DNA of 36,941 nt from Anaerolineae bacterium (GTDB taxonomy: Bacteria > Chloroflexota > Anaerolineae > DRVO01): assembly GCA_012719195.1 (NCBI GenBank), contig JAAYAV010000296.1:1-36941 (forward strand), given 5' to 3'. This document shows positions 1 to 7,536 of the stretch, one piece after another; the stretch's first letter is position 1; every line of letters starts with the position of its first letter. The position numbers and the translations under genes are program-made. The notes below the pieces were generated by a model. The model worked only from the letters and a program-made list of their open reading frames with translations, had not been told where the DNA came from and did not search any database.

Positions 1-1238
1 CGCACCCTATGTCTCGCCTGCTTCAGGGCGACGTGGGCTCCGGCAAAACGGTTGTGGCGCTGGCGGCCATGCTTATGGCCGCGGAAGCAGGCAAGCAGGC
101 GGCTCTGATGGCGCCGACCGAGCTCCTCGCCGAGCAGCACCACCGGAGCATCTCCCGTCTGCTGCGACAGGCGGAGGGGGCTCCCTTCCGGGCCGGTCGC
201 TTGGCTCTCCTCTTGGGGCGCTTGCCCGCCGGCGAGAAAGCGGCGGCCCAGGAGGCCATCGCTGGCGGACAGGCCAGCCTTGTCATCGGCACCCACGCCC
301 TCATTCAGGAAGCGGTCAGCTTCAACGATCTTGGGCTGGTGGTGGTGGACGAGCAGCACCGCTTCGGCGTGCAGCAGCGGGCCGAACTGGTGGCCAAGGG
401 CCGTCACCCTCACCTATTCGCCATGAGCGCCACCCCCATCCCGCGCACCCTCGCCCTCACCCGCTACGGCGACATGGACGTGACCGTCCTGGACGAGCTA
501 CCCCCGGGACGCCAAGTCATCCGTACCGTCTGGCGCCGCGACGACAGCCGGGAGCCGGTCTACGACTATCTTCGCGCTCAAGCAAGAGAAGGTCGGCAGG
601 CCTTCATCGTCTGCCCAGTCATCGAAGGCTCGGAATCCGAGGACTCCCGGGCGGCCGTCGACGAGTACAACCGGCTGCGGACGAAGGTCTTCCCCGATCT
701 CCGCCTCGGACTGCTGCATGGCCAGCTCCCTTCCGAAGAGAAGGACGAGGTGATGCAGCGCTTCGCACGCGGGGAGATCGACATCCTGGTGTCCACCTCG
801 GTGGTGGAGGTGGGCATAGACGTACCCAACGCCACCGTCATGCTCATCGAGCAGGCGCACCGCTTTGGCCTGGCGCAACTGCACCAGTTCCGTGGCCGCG
901 TGGGACGCGGGGAGCACCGCTCCTTCTGCATACTAATGTCCAGCGAGGCCAGTGAGATCGGTGCCCGTCGTCTCAAGGCCATCGAGCAGGAGACGGATGG
1001 ATTCCGGCTGGCGGAGATAGACCTCGAGCTGCGGGGGCCGGGCGAGTTCCTGGGCACGAGACAAAGCGGATTGCCCACTCTCACCATCGCGCGGCTGAGC
1101 GATCTTCACACCGCCGACCTTGCCCGGAGAGCCGCCGAGTTGATCCTCGAGCGTGACCCGGAGCTGACTGCGCCACCGACACAGGCCCTTGCCGCCGAGT
1201 TGCACCGGTTCTGGGACCGGCCAACCCTCACAGCCTAA
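1..1238 (+). CDS. recG: ATP-dependent DNA helicase RecG, 3' part
   Basis: RecG is a monomeric helicase that remodels stalled forks and branched DNA. The visible part is the motor region. It opens with Walker A GDVGSGKT within the first 15 residues, then the DEQHRFGVQQR motif II that is characteristic of RecG, SATPIPRTL (motif III), and the QFRGRVGRGEHRSF motif VI block. The reading frame is open to the left edge and the ATG at 9 lies inside a conserved stretch (HPMSRLLQGD), so it is not the start. The N-terminal wedge domain must lie outside the window. The gene stops at TAA 1236-1238, and the GGAG that serves coaD begins two bases later, so the two are probably co-transcribed. Identification is secure. 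Confidence 0.96.
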   Translation, partial: HPMSRLLQGDVGSGKTVVALAAMLMAAEAGKQAALMAPTELLAEQHHRSISRLLRQAEGAPFRAGRLALLLGRLPAGEKAAAQEAIAGGQASLVIGTHALIQEAVSFNDLGLVVVDEQHRFGVQQRAELVAKGRHPHLFAMSATPIPRTLALTRYGDMDVTVLDELPPGRQVIRTVWRRDDSREPVYDYLRAQAREGRQAFIVCPVIEGSESEDSRAAVDEYNRLRTKVFPDLRLGLLHGQLPSEEKDEVMQRFARGEIDILVSTSVVEVGIDVPNATVMLIEQAHRFGLAQLHQFRGRVGRGEHRSFCILMSSEASEIGARRLKAIEQETDGFRLAEIDLELRGPGEFLGTRQSGLPTLTIARLSDLHTADLARRAAELILERDPELTAPPTQALAAELHRFWDRPTLTA

Positions 1239-1251
1239 ACGGAGCATACGC

Positions 1252-1764
1252 TTGGCGATAGCCATCTATCCCGGTACGTTCGATCCCATACACCACGGTC
1301 ACCTCGACATCGCGCGGAGAGCGGCGTGTCTCTTCGACAAACTGGTGATCGGCGTGTACGATACGCCGAACAAGGCCGTGCTGTTCACCACGGAGGAGAG
1401 AGTTCGCTTTTTCCGTGCGGCTGTAGGTGACAGCGCCAGTACCATGGTGGTACCCTACTCGGGCCTGACGGTGGAATTCGCCCGAGCCCAGGGCGCCAGC
1501 GTCATTGTCAGGGGGCTAAGAGTCACGTACGACTTCGAGTACGAGTACCAGATGGCCCTAACCAACCGGAAGCTTGCGCCGGCGATAGACACGGTCTGCC
1601 TGATGACCAGCTTGGAGCACGCCTTCCTCAGCTCGACCATCGTCAAGGACGTGGCTCGAGCTGGGGGGAACATCCAGTGCATGGTTCCCGAACCGGTCGC
1701 GGCCGCTCTGAGCGAGCGATTCGCTTCGGCTCCGAAGACACCCCTCAATGGCCCGGAGGGCTGA
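1252..1764 (+). CDS. coaD: Phosphopantetheine adenylyltransferase
   Basis: CoaD transfers AMP from ATP to 4'-phosphopantetheine, the penultimate step of coenzyme A synthesis in the cytoplasm. I place the start at TTG 1252, which has GGAG at 1241-1244 seven bases upstream and gives a 170-residue protein, close to the usual 160-165. The N-terminus then reads as the family's nucleotide-binding segment (IAIYPGTFDPIHHGHLD), with the T/HxGH signature. The C-terminal LSSTIVKDV matches the conserved ISSTxVR/K motif. Longer upstream extensions in the same frame would run into recG and have no family counterpart. The ATG of the next gene lies 4 bases after the stop codon. The function is secure. Confidence 0.95.
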   Translation: MAIAIYPGTFDPIHHGHLDIARRAACLFDKLVIGVYDTPNKAVLFTTEERVRFFRAAVGDSASTMVVPYSGLTVEFARAQGASVIVRGLRVTYDFEYEYQMALTNRKLAPAIDTVCLMTSLEHAFLSSTIVKDVARAGGNIQCMVPEPVAAALSERFASAPKTPLNGPEG

Positions 1765-1768
1765 GCAG

Positions 1769-2233
1769 ATGGATATTATCCAACTGGTTGACCGCCTGGA
1801 GTCTCTCCTGAACCGTAGCCGACGGCTACCGCTAACGTCGGGCGTAGTCGTCAATGAGGAGGAATTCCTCGAGATCATAGACCAGTTGCGTGTCGCCGTC
1901 CCCGAAGAGATCAAGGCCGCCCGACGGATGCAGCAGGATCGCAGCCGCGTCCTTTCCGAAGCACAGGAAGAGGCGCAAGGTCTGCTGGAGGAAGCCCGCA
2001 AGCAAGTGGCGGTCTTGGTCGATCAGGACGCCGTCGTGCGTAACGCGCGCGCCCACGCTGAGCGAATCATTCAGCAGGCCGAGCAGCAGGCCCAGGATAT
2101 GCAGCACGGGGCCGACGAGTACGCCGTCCAGGTACTTCGGAACCTGGACCAGCACCTCTCCAACGTTCATGCCGAGGTCCGCAACGGCCTAGTCAGCATC
2201 GGCGGTAGCCCGACCGACTCGGATCAGGTGTAG
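1769..2233 (+). CDS. Coiled-coil protein of unknown function (DivIVA / F0-b-like)
   Basis: I do not recognise a characterised family. From ATG 1769 (GGAGGG at 1755-1760) the protein has 154 residues. It starts MDIIQLVDRLESLLNRSRRL, followed by a short acidic segment with FLEIIDQLR. A long, strongly charged helix of Glu, Gln, Ala and Arg fills roughly residues 45-135. Database searches of such sequences often return ATP synthase subunit b or DivIVA, because the helix is a coiled coil of similar composition; there is no membrane segment or other synthase gene here. The gene sits between coaD and a hairpin that precedes the DUF177 gene. Its N-terminal 50 residues are likely a small binding or oligomerisation module. 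An alternative ATG at 1748 overlaps coaD and lacks a ribosome binding site. Confidence 0.8.
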   Translation: MDIIQLVDRLESLLNRSRRLPLTSGVVVNEEEFLEIIDQLRVAVPEEIKAARRMQQDRSRVLSEAQEEAQGLLEEARKQVAVLVDQDAVVRNARAHAERIIQQAEQQAQDMQHGADEYAVQVLRNLDQHLSNVHAEVRNGLVSIGGSPTDSDQV

Positions 2234-2255
2234 GCGCAGCCCAGCCCTTCGTCAC

Positions 2256-2284
2256 CAGTGCCGCCGGCCGTGCCGGCGGCACTG
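2256..2284 (+). terminator. 13-bp GC-rich hairpin after the coiled-coil gene
   Basis: Bases 2256-2268 and 2272-2284 are perfect reverse complements (CAGTGCCGCCGGC and its mirror) with a 3-base loop. The hairpin begins 22 bases after the stop of the coiled-coil gene. Only two T residues follow it, so it is a weak intrinsic terminator at best. It may instead mark a 3' end set by another factor or protect the upstream mRNA. Confidence 0.45.
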
Positions 2285-2292
2285 TTCCGCCA

Positions 2293-2309
2293 GGCCGCGT
2301 TTTGCGGCC
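2293..2309 (+). other. Small hairpin with T-rich loop
   Basis: GGCCGC at 2293-2298 pairs with GCGGCC at 2304-2309 around the loop GTTTT. It follows the larger hairpin at 2256-2284 and lies just before a candidate promoter for the DUF177-rpmF pair. Its role is not known. Confidence 0.3.
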
Positions 2310-2331
2310 GCGCGCGCGCGAATGCTATCAT
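2302..2331 (+). promoter_or_regulatory. Candidate sigma-70-type promoter for DUF177-rpmF
   Basis: TTGCGG (2302-2307), an 18-base spacer rich in CG, and TATCAT (2326-2331) resemble a housekeeping promoter. It would start transcription about a dozen bases before the ATG at 2350, leaving a very short leader. The -35 match is only partial and overlaps a small hairpin, so this is tentative. Confidence 0.28.
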
Positions 2332-2349
2332 GCCTGGTTGGAGGGCGTG

Positions 2350-2889
2350 ATGCAGTACAATGTCGCTGAGCTCCTCAAGGGTCCGGCCGGCGCAACCAGG
2401 CAGTTCGAGATCGCCGAGGAACCGGAGTTTGCCCTGGAGGCCGCGCGCATGTTGGGCCCTCTCAGCGGCTCGGTCCGTATCATGCGCACTCAGGACGGCG
2501 TCCTCGCCGAGGTTCAGGTCAGTGTGTCCATAGAAGCCCAGTGCTCGCGTTGCCTGCGCAGCGTGCCCACCGACCTCGAGGTCCGGTTCGCGGACGAGTA
2601 TCGCCCCACCATCGACATCCGCACTGGTTTCCGCATCTGGCCGCTGCCCGGTGAGGAACCGGATGAGGAATTGGTGATCGGTGACGACCACGTCCTCAGG
2701 CTGGACGAGGCCGTGCGCCAGGAGCTGGAGGCGGCGGTGCCGGTACAGATGCTCTGCCGCGAGGCCTGCGCCGGGCTCTGCCCGCGCTGCGGCCAAGACC
2801 TCAACGAAGGCTCGTGCCAGTGCGAACCGGAGCAGGATGCCCGTTGGCAAGCCCTGCGGGATGCTCTGGGCCAAGCCGCGACTGATTAG
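2350..2889 (+). CDS. yceD: DUF177 (YceD-family) protein
   Basis: Members of the DUF177/YceD family are encoded next to rpmF in most bacteria and are linked to 23S rRNA accumulation and large-subunit assembly. The 179-residue product starts MQYNVAELLKGPAGATRQFE, the usual opening. It has the central CSRCLRSV motif near residues 65-72, an acidic FADEYRPT segment, and a C-terminal cysteine cluster (CREACAGLCPRCGQDLNEG, then CQC) that probably binds zinc. The ATG at 2350 has GGAGGG at 2340-2345 only four bases upstream; the GTG directly before it is an alternative. The ATG of rpmF lies 25 bases downstream. Family assignment is secure; molecular function is inferred from the family. Confidence 0.9.
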   Translation: MQYNVAELLKGPAGATRQFEIAEEPEFALEAARMLGPLSGSVRIMRTQDGVLAEVQVSVSIEAQCSRCLRSVPTDLEVRFADEYRPTIDIRTGFRIWPLPGEEPDEELVIGDDHVLRLDEAVRQELEAAVPVQMLCREACAGLCPRCGQDLNEGSCQCEPEQDARWQALRDALGQAATD

Positions 2890-2914
2890 GACCCAAGGTG
2901 TTATAGGAGAGAGC

Positions 2915-3100
2915 ATGGGAGCTGTACCGAAACGGAAGATCTCGAAGGGACGTAGGGACCGGCGTCGCGCGCACGATGGTCTGTCGCGGCTCCATCTCAT
3001 GCGTTGTCCACAATGCGGCAGGCCGCGCCTTCCGCACCACGTCTGCCCTTCCTGCGGCACTTATAGGGGTCGCGAAGTGGTAGACATGGGGGAGAGCTAG
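2915..3100 (+). CDS. rpmF: 50S ribosomal protein L32, zinc-binding form
   Basis: Ribosomal protein L32 of the large subunit, 61 residues. It begins MGAVPKRKISKGRRDRRRAH, the standard basic N-terminus with one extra Gly after Met. Two CxxC pairs follow (CPQCG and CPSCG, separated by RPRLPHHV), so it is the zinc-binding C+ type, not the cysteine-free paralogue made under zinc limitation. The start ATG 2915 has AGGAG at 2905-2909. It follows the DUF177 gene, as is typical. A hairpin at 3134-3156 probably ends the transcript. Confidence 0.96.
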   Translation: MGAVPKRKISKGRRDRRRAHDGLSRLHLMRCPQCGRPRLPHHVCPSCGTYRGREVVDMGES

Positions 3101-3133
3101 TTCGCGGCCGAGAACATCGGACCGAGACTAACC

Positions 3134-3156
3134 GGCCGTGCGCCCGTCGCACGGCC
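3134..3156 (+). terminator. Hairpin after rpmF, probable terminator
   Basis: GGCCGTGCG (3134-3142) pairs perfectly with CGCACGGCC (3148-3156) around a 5-base loop. A pyrimidine-rich tail containing TTCGCTTTCC follows. It lies 33 bases after the rpmF stop and before the ribosome binding site of fabK. It most likely ends the ribosomal transcript or attenuates read-through into the fab genes. Confidence 0.55.
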
Positions 3157-3202
3157 TTCGCTTTCCCCCCTTCGGGCATCGCTCCCCACCGCAGGAGGTA
3201 AG

Positions 3203-4159
3203 ATGATCACCACCCCGTTGTGCGACCTGTTGGACATCAAGTACCCAATCGTGCAGGGAGGTATGGCCTGGATCGCCACCGCCGAACTGGCGGCGGCCGT
3301 CTCCAATGCCGGCGGCCTCGGCGTGATCGGTGGCGGAGACTGCCCCCCGGACTACGTCCGCAGCCAGGTCCGGCTCGCCAAGCAACTCACCGACAAGCGC
3401 TTCGGCGTCAACATCCCTCTGTTCTCGCCTCACGTGCCGGCGGTTCTGGATGTCTGCATCGAGGAAGGGGTGAAGGTCATCATGACCGGTGCCGGCAACC
3501 CCGGCCCATATGTCAGCCGTCTGAAGAGCGAAGGAATCGTGGTCATACCGGTGATCGCCTCGGTGGCGCTGGCCAAGCGCCTGGAGCGCTCCGGTGTCGA
3601 TGCGCTGGTGGCCGAGGGGACCGAGTCCGGCGGTCATGTCGGCGATGTAGGCACCATGCCCCTCGTGCCCCAGGTTGTGGACGCGGTCAAGGTACCGGTC
3701 ATTGCCGCCGGTGGGATCGCTGATGGACGGGGGCTAGTGGCTTCCCTGGCGCTGGGCGCCCAGGGGATTCAGATGGGCACCCGCTTCGTCTGCACCACCG
3801 AATGCACCGCCCACGACAACTACAAGCAGCGCATCGTCCGCGCTGGAGACCGGTCCACCATGACCACCGGTCATTCCCTGGGGCACCCTGTCCGTGCCAT
3901 CAAGAACCAGATGACGCACGAGTTCGCCGAGCTGGAACGCAGCGGCTGCACTGAAGAAGAGGCGATCAGCTTCGGTACCGGTCGCCTGCGCCGGGCGGCA
4001 ATCGATGGTGACATTGACACCGGCTCTGTCATGAGCGGGCAGTCCTGCGGCCTCATCGGCGACGTGGTCTCCTGCAGCGAGGCCGTGCAGCGCATCATGG
4101 CCGAGGCCGAGGAATGCCTGGGCGGACTCTGCCGCCTCCTTTCCGGCCGGGCCGAGTGA
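3203..4159 (+). CDS. fabK: Enoyl-ACP reductase II, FMN-dependent (FabK)
   Basis: FabK reduces enoyl-ACP in the last step of each round of type II fatty acid elongation, using FMN and NAD(P)H. The 318-residue TIM-barrel protein has the expected order: YPIVQGGMAWIA at the N-terminus, a glycine-rich AGGLGVIGGG, MTGAGNPG, and the EGTESGGHVGDVGTM segment. His145 in that segment corresponds to the catalytic-site His144 of Streptococcus pneumoniae FabK. The IAAGGIADGRG and LGAQGIQMGTRF phosphate-binding loops follow. AGGAGG precedes the ATG. The related 2-nitropropane dioxygenase/nitronate monooxygenase family shares the fold, but adjacency to fabD and fabG with coupled translation makes FabK the better call. 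Confidence 0.92.
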   Translation: MITTPLCDLLDIKYPIVQGGMAWIATAELAAAVSNAGGLGVIGGGDCPPDYVRSQVRLAKQLTDKRFGVNIPLFSPHVPAVLDVCIEEGVKVIMTGAGNPGPYVSRLKSEGIVVIPVIASVALAKRLERSGVDALVAEGTESGGHVGDVGTMPLVPQVVDAVKVPVIAAGGIADGRGLVASLALGAQGIQMGTRFVCTTECTAHDNYKQRIVRAGDRSTMTTGHSLGHPVRAIKNQMTHEFAELERSGCTEEEAISFGTGRLRRAAIDGDIDTGSVMSGQSCGLIGDVVSCSEAVQRIMAEAEECLGGLCRLLSGRAE

Positions 4160-5112
4160 TGCCCACCAGTGGCGTAGGCCTGATCTTCCCCGGTCAGGGC
4201 ACCCAGTTCGTCGGGATGGGCGCCGACTTGCATCGCCGCTACCCAGAGGCGCGTGACGTCTTTGCCGAGGCGGATGAAGCCCTCGGCTACTCTCTCTCGA
4301 CGCTGTGCTTCGATGGCCCCGATGAGGAGCTGCAGCAGGGCAAGCACACGCAGCCCGCAATCGTCGCCGTCAGCACGGCCATCTGGCGCGTTCTGGCAGC
4401 GCGCCTGGACGTGAGTCCCATCGCAGCCGCCGGCCACAGCCTGGGCGAGTACAGCGCTCTGGTGGCAGCTGAGGCGCTCTCACTGGCCGACGCCCTCCCC
4501 CTCGTGGCGGCCCGGGCTCGCTGCATGGAGGCGGCCGCCGGAGAAGCGGCAGGCATGCTCGCGCTTCTCGGCCTGGATCGCGACGCCGCCGACGCCCTCT
4601 GCCGAGAGGCGGCCACTGCCACCGGCGGGTACGCCGCCATCGCGAACCACAACTGTCCCGGTCAGCTGGTGGTAGCTGGGCACGCTAGAGCGCTAGATCG
4701 GGTGCAGGAGCTGGCGCGAGACCGAGGCGCCCGCCGAGCGGTGCGGCTGGTCGTCACGGTGGCGTCACACACCCCCCTGCTGCAGCCGGCCTGCGACGCC
4801 TTCGCCCCCCGTGTGGCAGCCGTCCCCATCTCGAACCCTAGGTTCCCCGTGATCGGCAACGCCCGTATCCGTCCGCTCGTCACCGCTGCCGACGTCCGGG
4901 CCGAGTTGCCCGCGCAGCTCGTACAGCCGGTGGACTGGCCCGCCACCGTGTCCGCACTGGCAGAGTCCGGTGCGGCCCGCCTGTGGGAACTAGGGCCGAA
5001 GTCAGTACTGGCCGGGCTGAACAAGCGAATCGATGGAGCACCGCCTGTGGTGGCCCTCACCACCGCCAAAGAGGTCGACGTTCTCCTTAGCCAAGTGGAG
5101 GTCCGTGCATGA
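4159..5112 (+). CDS. fabD: Malonyl-CoA:ACP transacylase
   Basis: FabD loads malonyl from CoA onto acyl carrier protein, supplying extender units for fatty acid synthesis. The 317-residue product begins with the family's FPGQGTQFVGMG (residues 10-21). The nucleophile elbow GHSLGEYSA places the active-site serine at residue 94, and the partner histidine is in VASHTPLL near residue 200. The chosen ATG (4159-4161) shares a base with the fabK stop (TGATG), so translation is coupled; an upstream in-frame extension would only overlap fabK. The stop overlaps the fabG start (ATGA). The C-terminal QPVDWPATVSAL and ELGPKSVLAGLNKRI blocks are typical. Identification is firm. Confidence 0.95.
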   Translation: MPTSGVGLIFPGQGTQFVGMGADLHRRYPEARDVFAEADEALGYSLSTLCFDGPDEELQQGKHTQPAIVAVSTAIWRVLAARLDVSPIAAAGHSLGEYSALVAAEALSLADALPLVAARARCMEAAAGEAAGMLALLGLDRDAADALCREAATATGGYAAIANHNCPGQLVVAGHARALDRVQELARDRGARRAVRLVVTVASHTPLLQPACDAFAPRVAAVPISNPRFPVIGNARIRPLVTAADVRAELPAQLVQPVDWPATVSALAESGAARLWELGPKSVLAGLNKRIDGAPPVVALTTAKEVDVLLSQVEVRA

Positions 5113-5864
5113 GCCAGTCCGACTTCGAGGGAAAGGTAGCCCTGATCACCGGCGGGTCTCGCGGCATCGGACGCCAGACGGCCCTGGACCTGGCCGCTCG
5201 CGGCGCCGACGTGGTCGTGAACTACCGCGGGAACGAGGCGGCCGCGCAGGAGGTGGTGGCCGCGGTCGAGGCGGCGGGACGGCGGTCCCTAGCACTGCAG
5301 GCCGACGTCTCGGACTTCTCCGCCGCCACCGATATGGTCAACACCGCCGTTTCGGCCATGGGACGGCTGGACATCCTGGTCAACAACGCCGGAGTCACAC
5401 GGGACACTCTACTGCTCCGCCTCAGCGAGACCGACTGGGACCTGGTACTGGACACGGTCCTGAAGGGGACCTGTGCCTGCAGTAAGGCCGCCCTCCGCCC
5501 CATGATGCGGCAGCGGTACGGTCGCATCATCAACATCGGCTCCGTGGCCGGCCTGGGCGGCAACCCGGGCCAGACCAACTACAGTGCCGCCAAGGCCGGG
5601 CTGGTCGGCTTCACCAAGTCCCTTGCCAAGGAAGTGGGGTCCCGCAGCATCACCGTCAACATGGTTGCGCCCGGCTTCGTCGAGACGGAGATGACGGCGA
5701 ACCTACCGCCGGAACTCGTGGCCGAGGCCCTCCGCGGCACTCCGCTCGGGCGCCTCGGGCAGCCGGCAGACATCTCGGCGGCCATCGTCTTCCTTGCCTC
5801 CGAGCCAGCCGGATTCATCACCGGCCAGGTCCTGAGTGTTGACGGTGGTCTGCTGATGCATTAG
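5109..5864 (+). CDS. fabG: 3-oxoacyl-ACP reductase
   Basis: FabG is the NADPH-dependent ketoreductase of fatty acid elongation, a short-chain dehydrogenase. The 251-residue protein has the cofactor motif TGGSRGIG near residues 14-21, NNAG near 93, and the catalytic set Ser145 (NIGSVAG), Tyr158 and Lys162 (YSAAK). The C-terminus has the FabG-like VAPGFVETEMT and the ending FITGQVLSVDGGLLMH. The ATG overlaps the fabD stop by four bases, so fabK-fabD-fabG form one translationally coupled unit. acpP and fabF, which often follow, are absent here. Other SDR functions cannot be excluded from sequence alone, but the context is decisive. Confidence 0.94.
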   Translation: MSQSDFEGKVALITGGSRGIGRQTALDLAARGADVVVNYRGNEAAAQEVVAAVEAAGRRSLALQADVSDFSAATDMVNTAVSAMGRLDILVNNAGVTRDTLLLRLSETDWDLVLDTVLKGTCACSKAALRPMMRQRYGRIINIGSVAGLGGNPGQTNYSAAKAGLVGFTKSLAKEVGSRSITVNMVAPGFVETEMTANLPPELVAEALRGTPLGRLGQPADISAAIVFLASEPAGFITGQVLSVDGGLLMH

Positions 5865-5887
5865 CATCTCGGCAATGGAGGGAGCCG

Positions 5888-6232
5888 TTGCCGACCCAGA
5901 CCGACCGAATCGTAGTCCATCCTCGGGTGGTTGCCACCATAGCCGCCCTGACCGCCCTCTCCGTGCCGGGCGTCGCCCGCATGGACGAGAGCGGGCTTGA
6001 GCGTGTCCTTCGATGCGTTCGCGGTCGCCGAGCGCCGGGCGTCGAGCTGCACCTGGATGGCAACAGCGTCGCCATCGACCTGCGCCTAGTCGTCAGCGCC
6101 GGCTTCAGCCTGCTTGAGGTCAGCCGTCGCGTCCAGGCGGCCGTGTCGCGCGCCATTACCGAGATGACCGACATGCAGGTGCGCCAGGTCAACGTCCAGA
6201 TCGAGGGGGTTCGAGGCGCGACCTACGCCTGA
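5888..6232 (+). CDS. Asp23/Gls24 (YloU-like) family protein
   Basis: A 114-residue cytoplasmic protein of the Asp23/Gls24 family, small proteins tied to envelope homeostasis in Gram-positive bacteria and common as single genes in Chloroflexota. The sequence shows the family pattern: IVVHPRVVATIAALTALSVPGVARM, then VSAGFSLLEVSRRVQAAV, then a final strand MQVRQVNVQIEGV. I set the start at TTG 5888 because a doubled GGAGGGAG (5877-5884) lies directly upstream and no in-frame ATG is suitable. The next gene, nusB, begins 5 bases after the stop. Asp23 beside nusB is a recurring arrangement, but the biochemical role is not established. Confidence 0.82.
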   Translation: MPTQTDRIVVHPRVVATIAALTALSVPGVARMDESGLERVLRCVRGRRAPGVELHLDGNSVAIDLRLVVSAGFSLLEVSRRVQAAVSRAITEMTDMQVRQVNVQIEGVRGATYA

Positions 6233-6237
6233 CCCAT

Positions 6238-6663
6238 ATGAAGCCACGAAGGATCGCCCGTAACCTGGCACTAGAAGTGCTGTACGAGTCGGAGGTCGCT
6301 CATCGCGAGCCTTTGGCGGTGTTTGTGCGCCGCCAGGAGGACGTGGTCTACGCGCCGGACGTGCTCGACTTCGCCCGTCAGCTCATCACCGGAGCCATCG
6401 AGAACAAGAAGGCGCTGGACGACGCCATCATCGAGAGCGCTCCCGGCTGGCCTTTGGAGCAGGTGGCCCCCATCGACAGCAGCATCCTGCGCCTGGCCGC
6501 CTTCGAGGTCCTCTTCGGAGACTCGCCCACCAAAGTAGCTATCAACGAAGCCGTGGAGCTCGCCAAGCGCTACGGCAGCGACAGCTCGCCCCGCTTCGTG
6601 AACGGAGTACTGGGCGCCATCGCGCGCCGTCGGCAGCCGGGAGCCAAGGTCAGGAGTGCCTAG
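6238..6663 (+). CDS. nusB: Transcription antitermination factor NusB
   Basis: NusB binds boxA RNA with NusE (ribosomal protein S10) and promotes antitermination on rRNA operons. The 141-residue all-helical protein opens KPRRIARNLALEVLYESEV, matching the family's R-x-ARxxAlqxLYxxE pattern. It has the later APIDSSILRLAAFEVLF and KVAINEAVELAKRYGSD blocks and the final RFVNGVLGAI. The ATG lies 5 bases after the Asp23-family stop with no clear ribosome binding site, so coupling to the upstream gene is likely. Length and motifs fit a complete NusB. Confidence 0.94.
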   Translation: MKPRRIARNLALEVLYESEVAHREPLAVFVRRQEDVVYAPDVLDFARQLITGAIENKKALDDAIIESAPGWPLEQVAPIDSSILRLAAFEVLFGDSPTKVAINEAVELAKRYGSDSSPRFVNGVLGAIARRRQPGAKVRSA

Positions 6664-6669
6664 AAGCGT

Positions 6670-7536
6670 ATGAACTTCTTCAACATCGGGCCCGGCGAGT
6701 TCTTCCTCGTCCTCGTGATGGCCCTGGTTATCTTCGGCCCTCAGCGCCTCCCCGAGGTGGCGCGCCGCGCCGGTAAGGCTGTGCGTGACCTGCGAGACAT
6801 GGTCAACAACCTCGACCCGGAACTCCTGCAGGACTGGCGCGAGATCACCGAGGACCTGGACTCTGTCCGCGAGGAAGTCCGGAGTATGCGGTCCGACATG
6901 CTCGATATCCAGAAGGACCTAACGGCCGCGGCCAAAGACGTCGGCGACTCCGTGGACGACGCCGTCAAGGACGCCACCAAGACTGTCAACGAGGTGATCA
7001 AGGACAAGCCGGGGGCCGCCAAAACGCCGCCGAAGTCGCCGGCGCCCGCTGCCGGCCCGGCCAGTGCTGCCAAGCCGGCTACAGCCACGTCGACCACCGC
7101 CACCGCCGCGGCTCAGCCGGCCACCAGCTACGCGTCCGCGCAGACGAAGGGCCTGGCCAGTGCCGGCGCCCCACCCGCCAGCAGTTCGGCCAAGCCGGTC
7201 ACCGGTTCGCCTACGTTTAGGAAGTCCGGCGTGGCGGACAGCAAGGACGAGGTTCTGGGCGTCCCGCTCACGCGCAACCAGGATGGCGATTGGGAAGTCC
7301 TGAGCGAGGTGGTGGGGCAGAAGGTCTTCCCGGTCTGGAAGAAGGCCCCCAAGGCTGCGGCGGCCAACGGCCGGCAAACGGCCTCGTTGACCCAGGTACG
7401 CCCGCAGGCCCGCATGGCCCGACTGGCGGCCCCCAAGCCGCTGGAACGCCGGCCGGCGACGGCGCGCCCATCGCTGCCCAACCGATCCCCGCGCCCGTTG
7501 ACTGGGGCCCGCTCAGGAAGGACCGCACGTGGCTAA
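6670..7536 (+). CDS. tatB: TatA/TatB-family translocase subunit with a long C-terminal tail
   Basis: Component of the twin-arginine translocase, which exports folded proteins. Residues 1-75 are canonical: a short N-terminus with Glu10 in a membrane helix (FFLVLVMALVIF), the hinge FGPQRLPE, and an amphipathic helix. The acidic residue near the start of the membrane helix and the overlap with tatC favour TatB. A predicted coiled coil covers roughly 45-115. Then comes an Ala/Pro/Thr/Ser-rich stretch (about 115-180), a short ordered-looking segment containing LTRNQDGDWEVLSEVVGQ (about 200-230), and a basic Arg/Pro-rich end. At 288 residues it is longer than usual for TatB (about 90-180). No separate tatA is present in the window. 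Confidence 0.85.
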   Translation: MNFFNIGPGEFFLVLVMALVIFGPQRLPEVARRAGKAVRDLRDMVNNLDPELLQDWREITEDLDSVREEVRSMRSDMLDIQKDLTAAAKDVGDSVDDAVKDATKTVNEVIKDKPGAAKTPPKSPAPAAGPASAAKPATATSTTATAAAQPATSYASAQTKGLASAGAPPASSSAKPVTGSPTFRKSGVADSKDEVLGVPLTRNQDGDWEVLSEVVGQKVFPVWKKAPKAAAANGRQTASLTQVRPQARMARLAAPKPLERRPATARPSLPNRSPRPLTGARSGRTARG

